This document shows, piece after piece, positions 1 through 8,581 of a DNA stretch of 45,324 nt. Position 1 is the stretch's first letter. Each line of letters opens with the position of its first letter. This stretch comes from a bacterium (GTDB lineage: Bacteria; Patescibacteriota; Gracilibacteria; UBA4473): assembly GCA_009995455.1 (NCBI GenBank), contig JAACPJ010000002.1, positions 341,039 to 386,362 of the forward strand. The letters are read 5' to 3'. The notes under the pieces were generated by a model. That model searched no databases. It was not told the DNA's origin and saw only the letters and a list, made by a program, of their open reading frames with translations. Position numbers and translations under genes: made by a program.

Positions 1-81
1 CAATATCCACAAAACGAGTAGAATCGGTAGCACCAAGGCCACCCATCCCACTACCCCTGGTAGTTGAAGTAAGTGCAACAT
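1..81 (-). CDS. N-terminus of a membrane protein, cut by the window edge
   Basis: An open frame runs from an ATG at 81 to the window edge, 27 codons without a stop. It encodes an almost wholly hydrophobic stretch starting MLHLLQLPGVVGWVALVLP, as expected for a first transmembrane helix. A purine-rich GGAAAG lies 9 nt before the ATG (91-96) and a perfect TATAAT on this strand lies at 109-114, so this is one of the few starts in the window with a leader and a ribosome-binding site. The family cannot be identified from 27 residues. Confidence 0.5.
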   Translation of the reverse strand, partial: MLHLLQLPGVVGWVALVLPILLVLWIL

Positions 82-108
82 TGGTATTACCTTTCCTAGT
101 AAAGTTGC

Positions 109-136
109 ATTATAAGGGTTTAGAGCCCTCGCTTAA
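109..136 (-). promoter_or_regulatory. Promoter of the edge membrane gene
   Basis: Read on the minus strand, TATAAT lies at 114-109 with a weak -35 (TTAAGC, 136-131) 16 bp upstream. The -35 falls inside the left arm of the inverted repeat at 117-171, so a protein bound there could block or recruit polymerase. The box is seen; the regulation is inferred. Confidence 0.45.
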
Positions 137-171
137 TCCGCCATAAACGAACTAAGCGAGACCCCTAAACC
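117..171. repeat. Imperfect inverted repeat, 19-nt arms
   Basis: Arms at 117-135 and 153-171 share GGTTTAG-nnnn-CTCGCTTA in inverted orientation: 7 + 8 matched positions flank a mostly mismatched 4-nt centre, and the loop is 17 nt. There is no T-run on either side, so it is not an ordinary intrinsic terminator. It overlaps the promoter of the gene starting at 81. It could be an operator, a DNA cruciform or an RNA stem; nothing in the sequence decides between these. Confidence 0.5.
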
Positions 172-284
172 AAAGCATCATCGTAAACGTTAAAGAACTA
201 AAACCTGAGACGAACCTAAAAACGAAGTCATAAACTTGATTTCAGATATGAATACATTATATAATGAAATTATTTTTTGTCAAT

Positions 285-3200
285 TTAGCGCTTTATTTCT
301 AAATATTTACCTCGATGAAATGGCGCCACGGTTCGACTGTTCACACGTTCTGTTTCTGGCACACTAGCGCCTTTGAGGTTATCTAAAGTTGAACGAAGCT
401 TAAATTCTCCTGCGTCATCTCGGGCGGCCGATATGGTGTCTTCGTCTTCTTTTGGTAACGCCAATTTTTCTAAACTGGACTGTAATTTTTTAGGGGTCGC
501 ATCCGCCGCTAAGGCGGCTTGACGTGACCTCCAAGCAGCTCTTTGTTGGTCGATTAAACTTTCTGGCTTAGGAATAATTCGGCTCGGGTTTCCCATCGGG
601 TAACTCATACGTCTTCTTAAACTTTCCAATCTTAACTGCGCTTTAGATTTGGTTTTAATAGCCTGATTTTTGTCGTGAAACGATTTACTTTGATTGGGGG
701 TAAAACGCTGCAGCGTTTCTTTTTTAGAAATATTTGAAAAGTTCAAACTTCCGCCGCCTCCCCCTTTAACTTCACGAGTATCATTCGTAATATAAAAGGC
801 TTTATCCCCTTCTAAACGAACTATATTACCGGCATCATCGGTTAAAATATAAGTAATAAATTTAGGCTCAAAAACTAAAAACCCAGGATCAATTGTTAAT
901 TCTCCATTCCAACGACCATCGCTGGTTCGGTTCAGTTGAGTGTTTCTGATGGCTCCATCAATTTCAGCACTGACAGCCACAATATCGGGTTCGGTTACTA
1001 CCATTAAACTATTAAGTTTGCCATTGGCCAAGACCGCCCCATTGGGAGTGGTTTCTGATAAAATAGTTGTTAAATCAGATATTTGCTCGCGAGTGGCCAA
1101 CTTTTGATCCATATTTAAAGTGCCCGTTAAAAAGTTACTCGAATTCCCATTTACATCGTAAATCGTCATTGGAAACTGAAGATTCGAACTATCTATATTC
1201 CCTTGGTTAACATAAATTACCCGCCCGGTTCCATCGGCATCTTGATTCGTAAAAACCGTTCCAGCCGGACTGCCAGATATTTGTCGTAGATCAATAGAGA
1301 AAGAATCAAAATCACAACCAATTTGATTTTTATCAGGAAATTGAAAGAAGACTCCATCCGGTTGATCGTTATTAAAGTCAGCAATTTGATTGGTGTCGAT
1401 CGGCCCGAGATCGTTGATTTGAAAAGCCCCTCCACAACTAATATTAAAAGTAGGTACGGCGTTATCAATTTGCAGAGTATTACTAGTGGCAGAAACTGGA
1501 TTTAAAGCTTTATCGTAAACCGTTAGGGTCTGATTAAAAGGCACATCATTTAAACTCCCTGGGGTGATAGGAAAACTTTGCGCCGCATTCACATTTGTAA
1601 AATTAGCGGTCGCACCACCAATGGCCGATAAATCTAAATCATAGGTAATGGTATCCCCTACTGAACCAGCCGAATCAACGGGTAGATCAATTTCAAAAAT
1701 ATCACCAATTTTACCGGGCACTGGATTTCCAACGATCGATAGGACATCGGCCGTAACCAGTACAGGACGGATTAAATCTATCCCCACTGGATTCGTTGCT
1801 TGAGCTGGTAATACATTTCCCGCATCATCTTTAAACACAACGCTTACTGAAAAGTCTGGCTGATCAATGTCGACTTCTTCCAAGGCAATTTGCGTATCTA
1901 CCGCGGGTGCCTCTATTAGATTTGCGATACTTCCGCCAACACTAGAAAAATTGGCGGTCATGAAAATAGTATCGCCACTGTTCTCAACCGGAAGCGTAAG
2001 AGTGATAATGTCATTGATACCGGCGACAGTTTTGCCTTCTGGTAAAACGACTAAGCTATGACCGGTAAAATCATAACTAGGCGGTTGATTATCAAGAGTT
2101 ACGTTTAGTGAATTAAAAGTCGATTTAACATTGGTGTTGGCATAAGTAACAGTCAATGGAATTTGAAAATCACCATCATCGTTATCGGCCACTACGGAAA
2201 AATTATCATTAAAATCGGCTTTATTACCCCCGCCAAAGCTCGCTAAATTTAGTTCTGTTTTAGAAATTCGAGCACTGAAATCAAAGGGAGCAAAACTAAA
2301 ACTCATCGTATCACCGACAATAAAAATATCACCTTCGCCACCAGTCGCGCCGCTCAAAGAAGCGCTTGCGCCGTAATCGGTGGTATCTACCACTAAAGTT
2401 TCTGCTGCGAAGTCTGTCGATAAAGCGTTTACTTCTAAATATCTAAGTTCAAAAAACTCCCCCTTTTCAGCAAAATTATCGGCAAATAGCTGTAAATTTT
2501 GAATCTCTAGCTCTCCATTTCCAGACAATTCAAACTGAAGCCGATCGGCAGTAAGTGAAACACTACTCACGGTCATACTGCCATTATTAACTACAAAATT
2601 AGGGGTCACTGACGCAAACTGCAACTGCGCCGCTTCACCAAAATTTAACACAATCTCAGGCATATTACCGTCACTCGAAAGTGTATAATCTTCATTCGCG
2701 ACTAAATCTATTGCATTATCGGCGTCATCAAACGTGGCTGTTAAATTATTAAGAAGATTAAAAAAGACTCGTAAATCATTTACAGTGCTACTTCCTGTAA
2801 CGTTATAAGTGGTATCAACCTCACTTTCATTGGTCGCGGTCACGACGTCTGTGTCTGCAAATTCATCTAAATCAACCAGTAAATCGGTTCCCGTTAAAGT
2901 ATTGTTTTGTACATCAATCGCACCATCCGGAGTACTGCCTGGACCAATTATCAAAGTTGGCATTGCGCCATCACTTGAAATAACAAAGTTAGCGGTAGCG
3001 CTTAAAGCCACTAAGTCATTATCATCACTAAAACTAGCCGATAAAGCCGCAAAGCTCGCATTTAAGAAGACTCTAAAATCATCAATGGTGCTCGTTGGAT
3101 TAATGACAAAATTAACCGGGGCTACGCCATCATTAATGGTGATGGTGTCTCCATCAGCAAAATTATCTGAGCTGGCTAAAAAGCTGGTATTGATCACACT

Positions 3201-3863
3201 TTTAGTAAAGGCTAAACTGCCATTAGCCGGGGTTGAATAGGCGACACCTAAATCGGGCCTAATGGTAATGACTTCACTCGCTAAAGCGTTATTGGAAACG
3301 ATTACTAAGTCTTCAACCCTAATCGCACTGCCACTGGCACTGTGAGTAGCGTTTACTTGAACGCCTCCCCCAAAACCTAAGGCAAAATCACGTGTATCAA
3401 CTCTAAAAAAATCTCCCTGACTACTGCTTCCACCAAGATCGACGGTTAAGGCTCTTTGTTCTGAAATAACTTCTCCAAAGTTAGTTCCATACAGACCAAT
3501 ATTTTGAACCACTAAAGTTCCACTTCCGGTAATTTCAAAATCAATTTGGGACGCGGTTTGATTTAGATTTAAAACCGTAAAATTACCACTGGTAGCGGTT
3601 ATCGCGACGGGATCACTCGAAAACGAGAGTTCGCCTACATCCGCTCCCGTTGGAACCGTGATGGTAACGGTTTGGCTAGTTACCACCGTGTTGGTGGTTA
3701 AGACCAAGTTTGTTAACAGTTCTCTGTTTGGACTACTATTATTGACCTGAGTCAGCAGCGCATCGCCTCCACCTGAAACGACATCAAACGCTTGCACGCC
3801 AGATAAGTTAAGCGCGCAAACACCCATTAAAATCCCCCAAAACCGATAAATTTTTAGCCTCAT
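285..3863 (-). CDS. Large secreted duplicated-domain surface protein
   Basis: 1192 aa. An N-terminal signal peptide (KIYR basic start, hydrophobic core, probable cleavage after GVQA at about residue 25) sends it across the membrane. Two kinds of internal duplication are visible. Module A (about 90-175 and 421-505) shares G-x-GxLxxQNxxLxxxNFxE. Module B is a tandem pair (about 233-305 and 333-406) sharing STxxDxRVFxN and a closing SSDGxMP, reminiscent of the flagellin-IN repeat of hook and filament proteins. From about 590 there are Ig-like repeats, each opening with a D-N/L-x-x-P motif. The last ~170 residues are basic and charged, with no LPXTG and no final TM, so its attachment is unknown. 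It is probably an adhesin or surface-layer component; function is inferred from architecture only. Confidence 0.75.
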   Translation of the reverse strand: MRLKIYRFWGILMGVCALNLSGVQAFDVVSGGGDALLTQVNNSSPNRELLTNLVLTTNTVVTSQTVTITVPTGADVGELSFSSDPVAITATSGNFTVLNLNQTASQIDFEITGSGTLVVQNIGLYGTNFGEVISEQRALTVDLGGSSSQGDFFRVDTRDFALGFGGGVQVNATHSASGSAIRVEDLVIVSNNALASEVITIRPDLGVAYSTPANGSLAFTKSVINTSFLASSDNFADGDTITINDGVAPVNFVINPTSTIDDFRVFLNASFAALSASFSDDNDLVALSATANFVISSDGAMPTLIIGPGSTPDGAIDVQNNTLTGTDLLVDLDEFADTDVVTATNESEVDTTYNVTGSSTVNDLRVFFNLLNNLTATFDDADNAIDLVANEDYTLSSDGNMPEIVLNFGEAAQLQFASVTPNFVVNNGSMTVSSVSLTADRLQFELSGNGELEIQNLQLFADNFAEKGEFFELRYLEVNALSTDFAAETLVVDTTDYGASASLSGATGGEGDIFIVGDTMSFSFAPFDFSARISKTELNLASFGGGNKADFNDNFSVVADNDDGDFQIPLTVTYANTNVKSTFNSLNVTLDNQPPSYDFTGHSLVVLPEGKTVAGINDIITLTLPVENSGDTIFMTANFSSVGGSIANLIEAPAVDTQIALEEVDIDQPDFSVSVVFKDDAGNVLPAQATNPVGIDLIRPVLVTADVLSIVGNPVPGKIGDIFEIDLPVDSAGSVGDTITYDLDLSAIGGATANFTNVNAAQSFPITPGSLNDVPFNQTLTVYDKALNPVSATSNTLQIDNAVPTFNISCGGAFQINDLGPIDTNQIADFNNDQPDGVFFQFPDKNQIGCDFDSFSIDLRQISGSPAGTVFTNQDADGTGRVIYVNQGNIDSSNLQFPMTIYDVNGNSSNFLTGTLNMDQKLATREQISDLTTILSETTPNGAVLANGKLNSLMVVTEPDIVAVSAEIDGAIRNTQLNRTSDGRWNGELTIDPGFLVFEPKFITYILTDDAGNIVRLEGDKAFYITNDTREVKGGGGGSLNFSNISKKETLQRFTPNQSKSFHDKNQAIKTKSKAQLRLESLRRRMSYPMGNPSRIIPKPESLIDQQRAAWRSRQAALAADATPKKLQSSLEKLALPKEDEDTISAARDDAGEFKLRSTLDNLKGASVPETERVNSRTVAPFHRGKYLEIKR

Positions 3864-3880
3864 AATATCGCGTGATTATA
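3864..3880 (-). promoter_or_regulatory. TATAAT box close to the start of the 1192-aa gene
   Basis: On the minus strand TATAAT (3880-3875) ends 11 nt before the ATG at 3863. Transcription starting about 7 nt downstream of the box would leave a leader of only 4-5 nt. The -35 region (TGGTTT, 17 bp upstream) is poor, and there is no Shine-Dalgarno sequence. Confidence 0.5.
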
Positions 3881-3963
3881 ACAGATTTAAAGACTTTAAA
3901 CCAGCCTACAGAGCCTCTTAGACACTAGTTCTAGTAGACAAATTTTGACTTTAAATTAATGCA

Positions 3964-3994
3964 TAAAAAAAGAACCCCGCAAGCAGGGTTCTTT
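3964..3994 (-). terminator. Intrinsic terminator of the 605-aa gene
   Basis: A perfect 9-bp stem AAAGAACCC/GGGTTCTTT (3969-3977 with 3986-3994) has an 8-nt loop. On the minus strand it is followed by a run of T (3971-3964). It lies just past the stop of the gene ending at 4019. Confidence 0.85.
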
Positions 3995-4018
3995 AAAATT
4001 AAAATGTTTGGCTAACTT

Positions 4019-5836
4019 TTAACGTCGGTAACGAACGTAGTTTGAACTTGGCAAACCATTTACTAGGTAACCTGAGTACCAATCATTAGAGTTCAAAGAA
4101 TGAGGACTAGCCGATTGGTCAGACCAAATGTAACTCGCTCCACTCGCTCTCAAGCTGCTAAGCGTTCCTTTACTAAAAGAGCTATCGCCTAAAATTTTGA
4201 AAGAGACAGCATCGCTATCATCACTTGAGCCGGTGTTATCAAGCTTTAATTTAATCGCAAATTCATGCACGCTACCTGGAGCAATATAAAGCTCTGAACT
4301 AGCATCAAACACAAAGGTGTTTCCCATAGCAGAAACAGTATTGAAACCGCTCGCGTATTCTTGGAAGCCATTTACGACTCTTACAATCTGAGCATCATCC
4401 GTGCTAATACCACCACTGTATTCAACTCCAGATGGAAAAGCTTGAATTGAAATTCTGCCCACTGACATACCCCGATTTCCGCTATTTCTAATTTGGAAAC
4501 GAGCGATTTGCTCTAGGTTTCCCGTTGAAACAAAAGAAGGTTGAGAAGCGGAGAAACTTAGGCCTCCACTCGCTACGGTTGAACTTCCACCACCTTGAGT
4601 TAATGTGAAAGTTTCAGCATCGACATTAAAGTTTTTACGACTATCTGGAACGGCTCGTCCGCTCCCAATTCCGTAAATTTCAACATCACTATCGTTGAAG
4701 GTTAGTTCAAGACGATTATCGCTAATACTGCTTGGTAAATTATCTCGAACGAGTACTTCAAACACGAGGTTTACTTCGTTATTTCGTCCTATGTAAACTT
4801 CATTATTTCTGCCTAAATCGAAAGTCGCAACACCGTTTGTAAATCGTTTAGTTGATAACAACTTGCCCGTGGTTTGGTTGATCATTCGAATTTCTTGAAC
4901 CAGTGAATCAACGTTAGATCCGAACGTATTTCGAACGGTCACTTTTTCCACTAAGAAATCATCTAAACTGGCTTTTAAAATAGCGCTTAAGACGACCGCT
5001 TTGTCACCAGAACCTAAAGCTCTACCAGAAACAAAGACCGGTGTTACCGAAGCCGAACCATCATTTGCTCCACCAGAAACACTTGGAGTTGGATTGAGCA
5101 CCACGTAGTCAGAAACGGTTCGACCTGTTAGCTTTGTGCTTACAGATTTGGTAGAACCCTCTGCTATAGCATTCAAACTGTTTAATTTAACTCGGAAAGA
5201 ACCAGGCAGCCGTGGAAAGATATCTGGATCGTTCAGTTGGATTTGAACATCCAAATTCCGAGATTCTCCTCGGGCTAAACGAAGGTTATTAAACTTTACG
5301 GTAATATAACCGTTTCTTTCAAATTGAATGGGTTGATCTTCAACCACTAAATCGAAAGCACTGAAATCACTCACAACGCCGGTGTTGTCGGTAATTTGAA
5401 GTTTCATTTCCGTGACCAGTGCGGCCGGAGAAAAGTTGCTACCGCTGTAAGCTGGATTACTTAAACCTAAGCTAAACAAATCAACGGGTTGGCTGCTGAT
5501 ATTATTAATATCTTGTCTCAGCGTAATAGGATTTGCCGTCACATTTACAGAACTCGTACTTTGAGTTGAAGTTGTAGTCGTTCTGCTCGTTGGGTAAACT
5601 CGGTAATTACTCGTTCTGCTAGCAGTCGTGTTGAACGTTGAACGAGGGGTATAGGTTGTACGTGTAGGGGTTCGATAAATAGGCGTTGCAGCGCCCGTGC
5701 TCGTTCGAGCTTCACTGTAATAACTACGGTAAAAGTCCCAGTAAGAACTATAACCATCAATAGCTTGGGCTGTGTTTGAAAGCATCAAACTAGAACCAAA
5801 GCCTAAAACGAGGCCGAGTGATAAAAATTTTTTCAT
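4019..5836 (-). CDS. Secreted surface protein, Tyr/Thr-rich N-terminus
   Basis: 605 aa with a clear signal peptide (MKKFLSLGLVLGFGSS..., cleavage after NTAQA at about 25). The mature N-terminus is tyrosine-rich (YSSYWDFYRSYYSE), then Ser/Thr/Arg-rich and low in complexity to about residue 95, a likely flexible or modified stalk. The rest is beta-rich with no cysteine cluster and no C-terminal anchor, and looks like two or three successive beta-sandwich modules. I do not recognise a family. It has its own terminator. The Tyr-rich start of the mature protein resembles that of the next two genes upstream, suggesting a shared surface role. No Shine-Dalgarno sequence precedes the ATG; a weak TAATTA box sits 6 nt upstream. 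Confidence 0.75.
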   Translation of the reverse strand: MKKFLSLGLVLGFGSSLMLSNTAQAIDGYSSYWDFYRSYYSEARTSTGAATPIYRTPTRTTYTPRSTFNTTASRTSNYRVYPTSRTTTTSTQSTSSVNVTANPITLRQDINNISSQPVDLFSLGLSNPAYSGSNFSPAALVTEMKLQITDNTGVVSDFSAFDLVVEDQPIQFERNGYITVKFNNLRLARGESRNLDVQIQLNDPDIFPRLPGSFRVKLNSLNAIAEGSTKSVSTKLTGRTVSDYVVLNPTPSVSGGANDGSASVTPVFVSGRALGSGDKAVVLSAILKASLDDFLVEKVTVRNTFGSNVDSLVQEIRMINQTTGKLLSTKRFTNGVATFDLGRNNEVYIGRNNEVNLVFEVLVRDNLPSSISDNRLELTFNDSDVEIYGIGSGRAVPDSRKNFNVDAETFTLTQGGGSSTVASGGLSFSASQPSFVSTGNLEQIARFQIRNSGNRGMSVGRISIQAFPSGVEYSGGISTDDAQIVRVVNGFQEYASGFNTVSAMGNTFVFDASSELYIAPGSVHEFAIKLKLDNTGSSDDSDAVSFKILGDSSFSKGTLSSLRASGASYIWSDQSASPHSLNSNDWYSGYLVNGLPSSNYVRYRR

Positions 5837-5939
5837 AAGGTTTAATTATTCATTAAGAACCATATAAGTTGAACGGCTTGTGTGCAAATCTGTGACGTAT
5901 TAATTACTACTAGAATCTGGCAAAAATCTTCTTATTTCT

Positions 5940-5970
5940 AAAAAAACGGCCCTGAAATCGGAGCCGTTTT
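5940..5970 (-). terminator. Intrinsic terminator of the 6003-7839 gene pair
   Basis: Stem AAAACGGC/GCCGTTTT (5943-5950 with 5963-5970) with a 12-nt loop, followed on the minus strand by a T-run (5946-5940). It separates the two ~300-aa secreted genes from the 605-aa gene. Confidence 0.85.
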
Positions 5971-6002
5971 AATTAAGCAAGAGAACCAAACTTTTATTGA
6001 GG

Positions 6003-6923
6003 CTACTGAACCGGGTAAACTCGGAAAGAATCGAACATTTGTCCAACAGCAAGCACATATTTAGAAGCGACACGACGAGGGATTTTTACTTCAATAAAAT
6101 AAACTCCCCCATCAATGTCTTTAACCGCATAGCGGTAAAGTGTGTATTGCGCTCCATCCGTAAATTCAGCGGTTAGCTCTTCAGTGTAAACTTCTGATTG
6201 AACGTTTACCATATCTAGTACTGTATCTGACTTATAGAGCTGACGAACCACTCGCTCCAACGGAATTAATCTTCCTTTACCCCCAACTAACATCGTATTT
6301 TCGCTTTGCGTAATGTTTGTCGCACAACCCATGAAACCAAAGGCATCACTACAAGTGCCATCCTCAAATCTTTTAATTCGAATATCCATATTTTCAACTA
6401 CAAATCCGTGCTTATCATCCAATTTAGCAACGGCTCCAACCGGAAGTTCTAAAGAAAAAGCGTCATTCTCGTAGGTTTCAAAAGTAAACATTTCAGCATC
6501 ACTGGTTTTAGTCATAACCCGAGAAGAAACTCCAGTGTTTACTAACGTTTGCTTCCAAGGGGCTACGCCACTTCGAATTGAAAAAGGGCGAATGTGGTGA
6601 TCTGCTTCAAGTCTTGAGTTTGCTTCAACGTAAGTAGTACTAGTGGCACTCACTCGAGTAGCACCTGATGGCTGGCTATAATTTTCACGACTGTTTCTTT
6701 GGTAGCGAGCCGAGACATCCGTTGTACTTTCTGAATTTGAACGGCTTGTTGTAGTAGCGGTTGATTCAGAATAGCGTTGTCTTTCTGAAAAATGACGGTA
6801 ATCGTCTTTATTAGCTTGTGAAGTGATATAAGCATGGTAAGCGTTTCTTGACGCTGAACTAAACGGAACAATGGAAGCCGTAATAAGCGCTAAGCCAAGA
6901 GTGAATACAATTGAATTCTTCAT
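6003..6923 (-). CDS. Secreted protein, paralogue of the next gene upstream
   Basis: 306 aa. The signal peptide MKNSIVFTLGLALITASIVP is cleaved after about FSSA; the mature N-terminus is Tyr/His-rich (RNAYHAYITSQ). A Ser/Thr/Arg linker runs to about residue 110, followed by a globular domain. That domain carries a cysteine pair (TCSDAFGFMGC), a segment shaped like Y-x-x-Y-A-x-x-D-x-D-G-x-x-Y-F-I-E, and an aromatic end (MFDSFRVYPVQ). The gene ending at 6961 has the same order: a C-x7-C pair, a VDGSIVRIEG segment and an FESFRFRQ end. I read them as diverged tandem duplicates. Function unknown. The 37-bp gap to the upstream gene and the shared terminator at 5940-5970 suggest one operon. Confidence 0.72.
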   Translation of the reverse strand: MKNSIVFTLGLALITASIVPFSSASRNAYHAYITSQANKDDYRHFSERQRYSESTATTTSRSNSESTTDVSARYQRNSRENYSQPSGATRVSATSTTYVEANSRLEADHHIRPFSIRSGVAPWKQTLVNTGVSSRVMTKTSDAEMFTFETYENDAFSLELPVGAVAKLDDKHGFVVENMDIRIKRFEDGTCSDAFGFMGCATNITQSENTMLVGGKGRLIPLERVVRQLYKSDTVLDMVNVQSEVYTEELTAEFTDGAQYTLYRYAVKDIDGGVYFIEVKIPRRVASKYVLAVGQMFDSFRVYPVQ

Positions 6924-6960
6924 GATTTAATTAACTTTAATTTCAAGATTTTATGACACT

Positions 6961-7839
6961 TTATTGTCGAAACCGAAAACTTTCAAATACTTTGTACATT
7001 GCTTGGGCGGCAGAATTTTTGTCTCGAGCTGAGGCTACGCCTTCAATTCTAACAATACTTCCGTCGACTGGATTTAGAGCACTTAACATAAAGTAAGATT
7101 TTCCGTTGGCTTCAAAACTCTCAGTAACCGTTGGGAAACGTGCAAAGCTTAAAGCTTGCGTGTCATTCCATCTAAAATCTTGACTCACATTTTTAACATT
7201 CGTGATGCCTTGTGATTTTTTGAAATCTTGAGATAAACGTCCAACACAAGCCCAAAAATTGTTTTGGCTGCATTTGTAATTCCCTTCAGACATTAAAACT
7301 CGGAAAGCGAGTGAACTATTGTTATTTCGATAAGCGCCTCCGTTGTCTTTCACAAATGACATTGTATCAACGGTGTAGTAGGTAGCGTCAACCACTGCTA
7401 GGTCTTGAATTTTTGGTTCTCCTCGGTAATAAATGGCTCGGTCTTTAAAGTCACCATTTCGAACCACTAAACGGCTTCCTTGAAAGGTATTTTCAATTCG
7501 TGGGTAAAGTTGCGGACGTTGTAATTTGTAATCTAAAGCATCTTTTGCCGGTGTATAAACGGTTTGTTTATTAAAATAATGACAACCGTATTGGTCTCTT
7601 AAATCACACTGCGCTTGATATCGGTTAGCGTATTGGTTTCTAAAAGTATTAGCGTACGGATTAACGTAAGATAAACTATGTGGGCGGTACACACTTGTGT
7701 GTCGGTGATCTTGTTGATTTGGGGTCGTATAACCCGCTCTTTGAAGTAAGTGATATTGATAAGCCGAAGCGTTCACAAAACTAATTACTGAACCAACTAC
7801 CAGCACAAAACCGAGACCAAGAAGTAAATTTTTTCGCAT
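6961..7839 (-). CDS. Secreted protein, paralogue of the next gene downstream
   Basis: 292 aa. The signal peptide MRKNLLLGLGFVLVVGSVIS is cleaved near FVNA; the mature start SAYQYHLLQRAGY is Tyr/His-rich. An Arg/Tyr/Asn-rich N-terminal region contains a second cysteine pair (QCDLRDQYGC, about residues 77-86), followed by a globular domain with KCSQNNFWAC. The C-terminal half parallels the gene at 6003 in order of motifs (cysteine pair, D-G-x-x-x-x-I-E, final F-x-S-F-R). No known family is recognised. It is the first gene of the pair. No Shine-Dalgarno sequence precedes the ATG. Confidence 0.7.
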   Translation of the reverse strand: MRKNLLLGLGFVLVVGSVISFVNASAYQYHLLQRAGYTTPNQQDHRHTSVYRPHSLSYVNPYANTFRNQYANRYQAQCDLRDQYGCHYFNKQTVYTPAKDALDYKLQRPQLYPRIENTFQGSRLVVRNGDFKDRAIYYRGEPKIQDLAVVDATYYTVDTMSFVKDNGGAYRNNNSSLAFRVLMSEGNYKCSQNNFWACVGRLSQDFKKSQGITNVKNVSQDFRWNDTQALSFARFPTVTESFEANGKSYFMLSALNPVDGSIVRIEGVASARDKNSAAQAMYKVFESFRFRQ

Positions 7840-8020
7840 TGAAATGAGGAGTATTAAGATAATAAAAAAACAGTCTCAAACGTCACCCTGCTTGGGGAAC
7901 ATTTAAGAAATTTTTGTTTTTTTATTTTTTGCTTACGTATACTTTTTAACAGAATAAGCTTTTCTGTCAAATTAATTGATTGAAAAGTTTTATCGCTTCA
8001 GATCTACTCAAACAAGCTAT

Positions 8021-8506
8021 TTACTGCTTCCAAATATACTTCCGATAAAGGCCTTCAAGGCTTTCAAGGGTCATGTCCATAAGTTGCGACATAATGGTTC
8101 TGAGTTGCCTAATTTCACGCATGATACGTTCCATCTTGGCCGCAGAATAATTTTTAGATTTTTCGAGTTTAGTCGCTTGATTAACGAGTTCTCGAGTTCG
8201 ATTGGCAATGGCTTTTTTGATCTCGGTTTTTTGTTTTTCAGGTGTTGGTAAAACATAATCTTGCGGTGGAGTACTTTTGAATAAAAGACCCGAAACCGCC
8301 TGAGAGATTAAACCCGTATTCCCATCATCTGATTTATTCCCACCAGAACTGGCTGGAATATTTTCGCCTGCATTTTCTCGCACCACTTCTGAAACTTTTC
8401 CAGACGCTTCAACCGTGTCTAGTTGAGACGCGTCAAGTCCCATATTATTAACCTCTTGGGCAATAATTTGTTCAAAATCTGGCGACTTATCTACTTTTTC
8501 GATCAT
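8021..8506 (-). CDS. Unknown coiled-coil protein
   Basis: 161 aa, not recognised. The N-terminus is acidic (MIEKVDKSPDFEQIIAQEVN), followed by a Gly/Ser/Asn-rich linker (about 50-75). A long charged alpha-helical C-terminal half (about 92-150, KTEIKKAIANRTRELVNQAT onward) looks like a coiled coil and ends in an amphipathic helix with Met/Leu heptads. There is no signal peptide or TM segment. A TATAAT box on the minus strand (8537-8532) is 25 nt before the ATG, giving a leader of about 19 nt without a Shine-Dalgarno sequence. It could be a scaffold or small regulatory protein; nothing more can be said. Confidence 0.6.
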   Translation of the reverse strand: MIEKVDKSPDFEQIIAQEVNNMGLDASQLDTVEASGKVSEVVRENAGENIPASSGGNKSDDGNTGLISQAVSGLLFKSTPPQDYVLPTPEKQKTEIKKAIANRTRELVNQATKLEKSKNYSAAKMERIMREIRQLRTIMSQLMDMTLESLEGLYRKYIWKQ

Positions 8507-8581
8507 TTAGGATTGTGTCGGCAATCTACAAATTATAACACAATACACAATAAAAGAACAGCTAGTAGCATCAAACTAAAT

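Noticed and set aside
236-265. TTGATT-18-TATAAT on the plus strand, pointing into the 3' end of the 1192-aa gene
   Set aside because: No plus-strand gene follows and the region is very AT-rich; a chance match or an antisense promoter cannot be told apart.
2809-3240. 143-aa plus-strand frame inside the 1192-aa gene
   Set aside because: Ser/Lys/Leu-rich mirror of the Thr/Asp/Asn-rich coding strand; a typical antisense shadow.
7949-7967. Inverted repeat ACAGAA-n7-TTCTGT in the gap 7840-8020
   Set aside because: Stem is only 6 bp plus a self-complementary centre and neither side has a T-run, so neither a terminator nor an operator call is supported.
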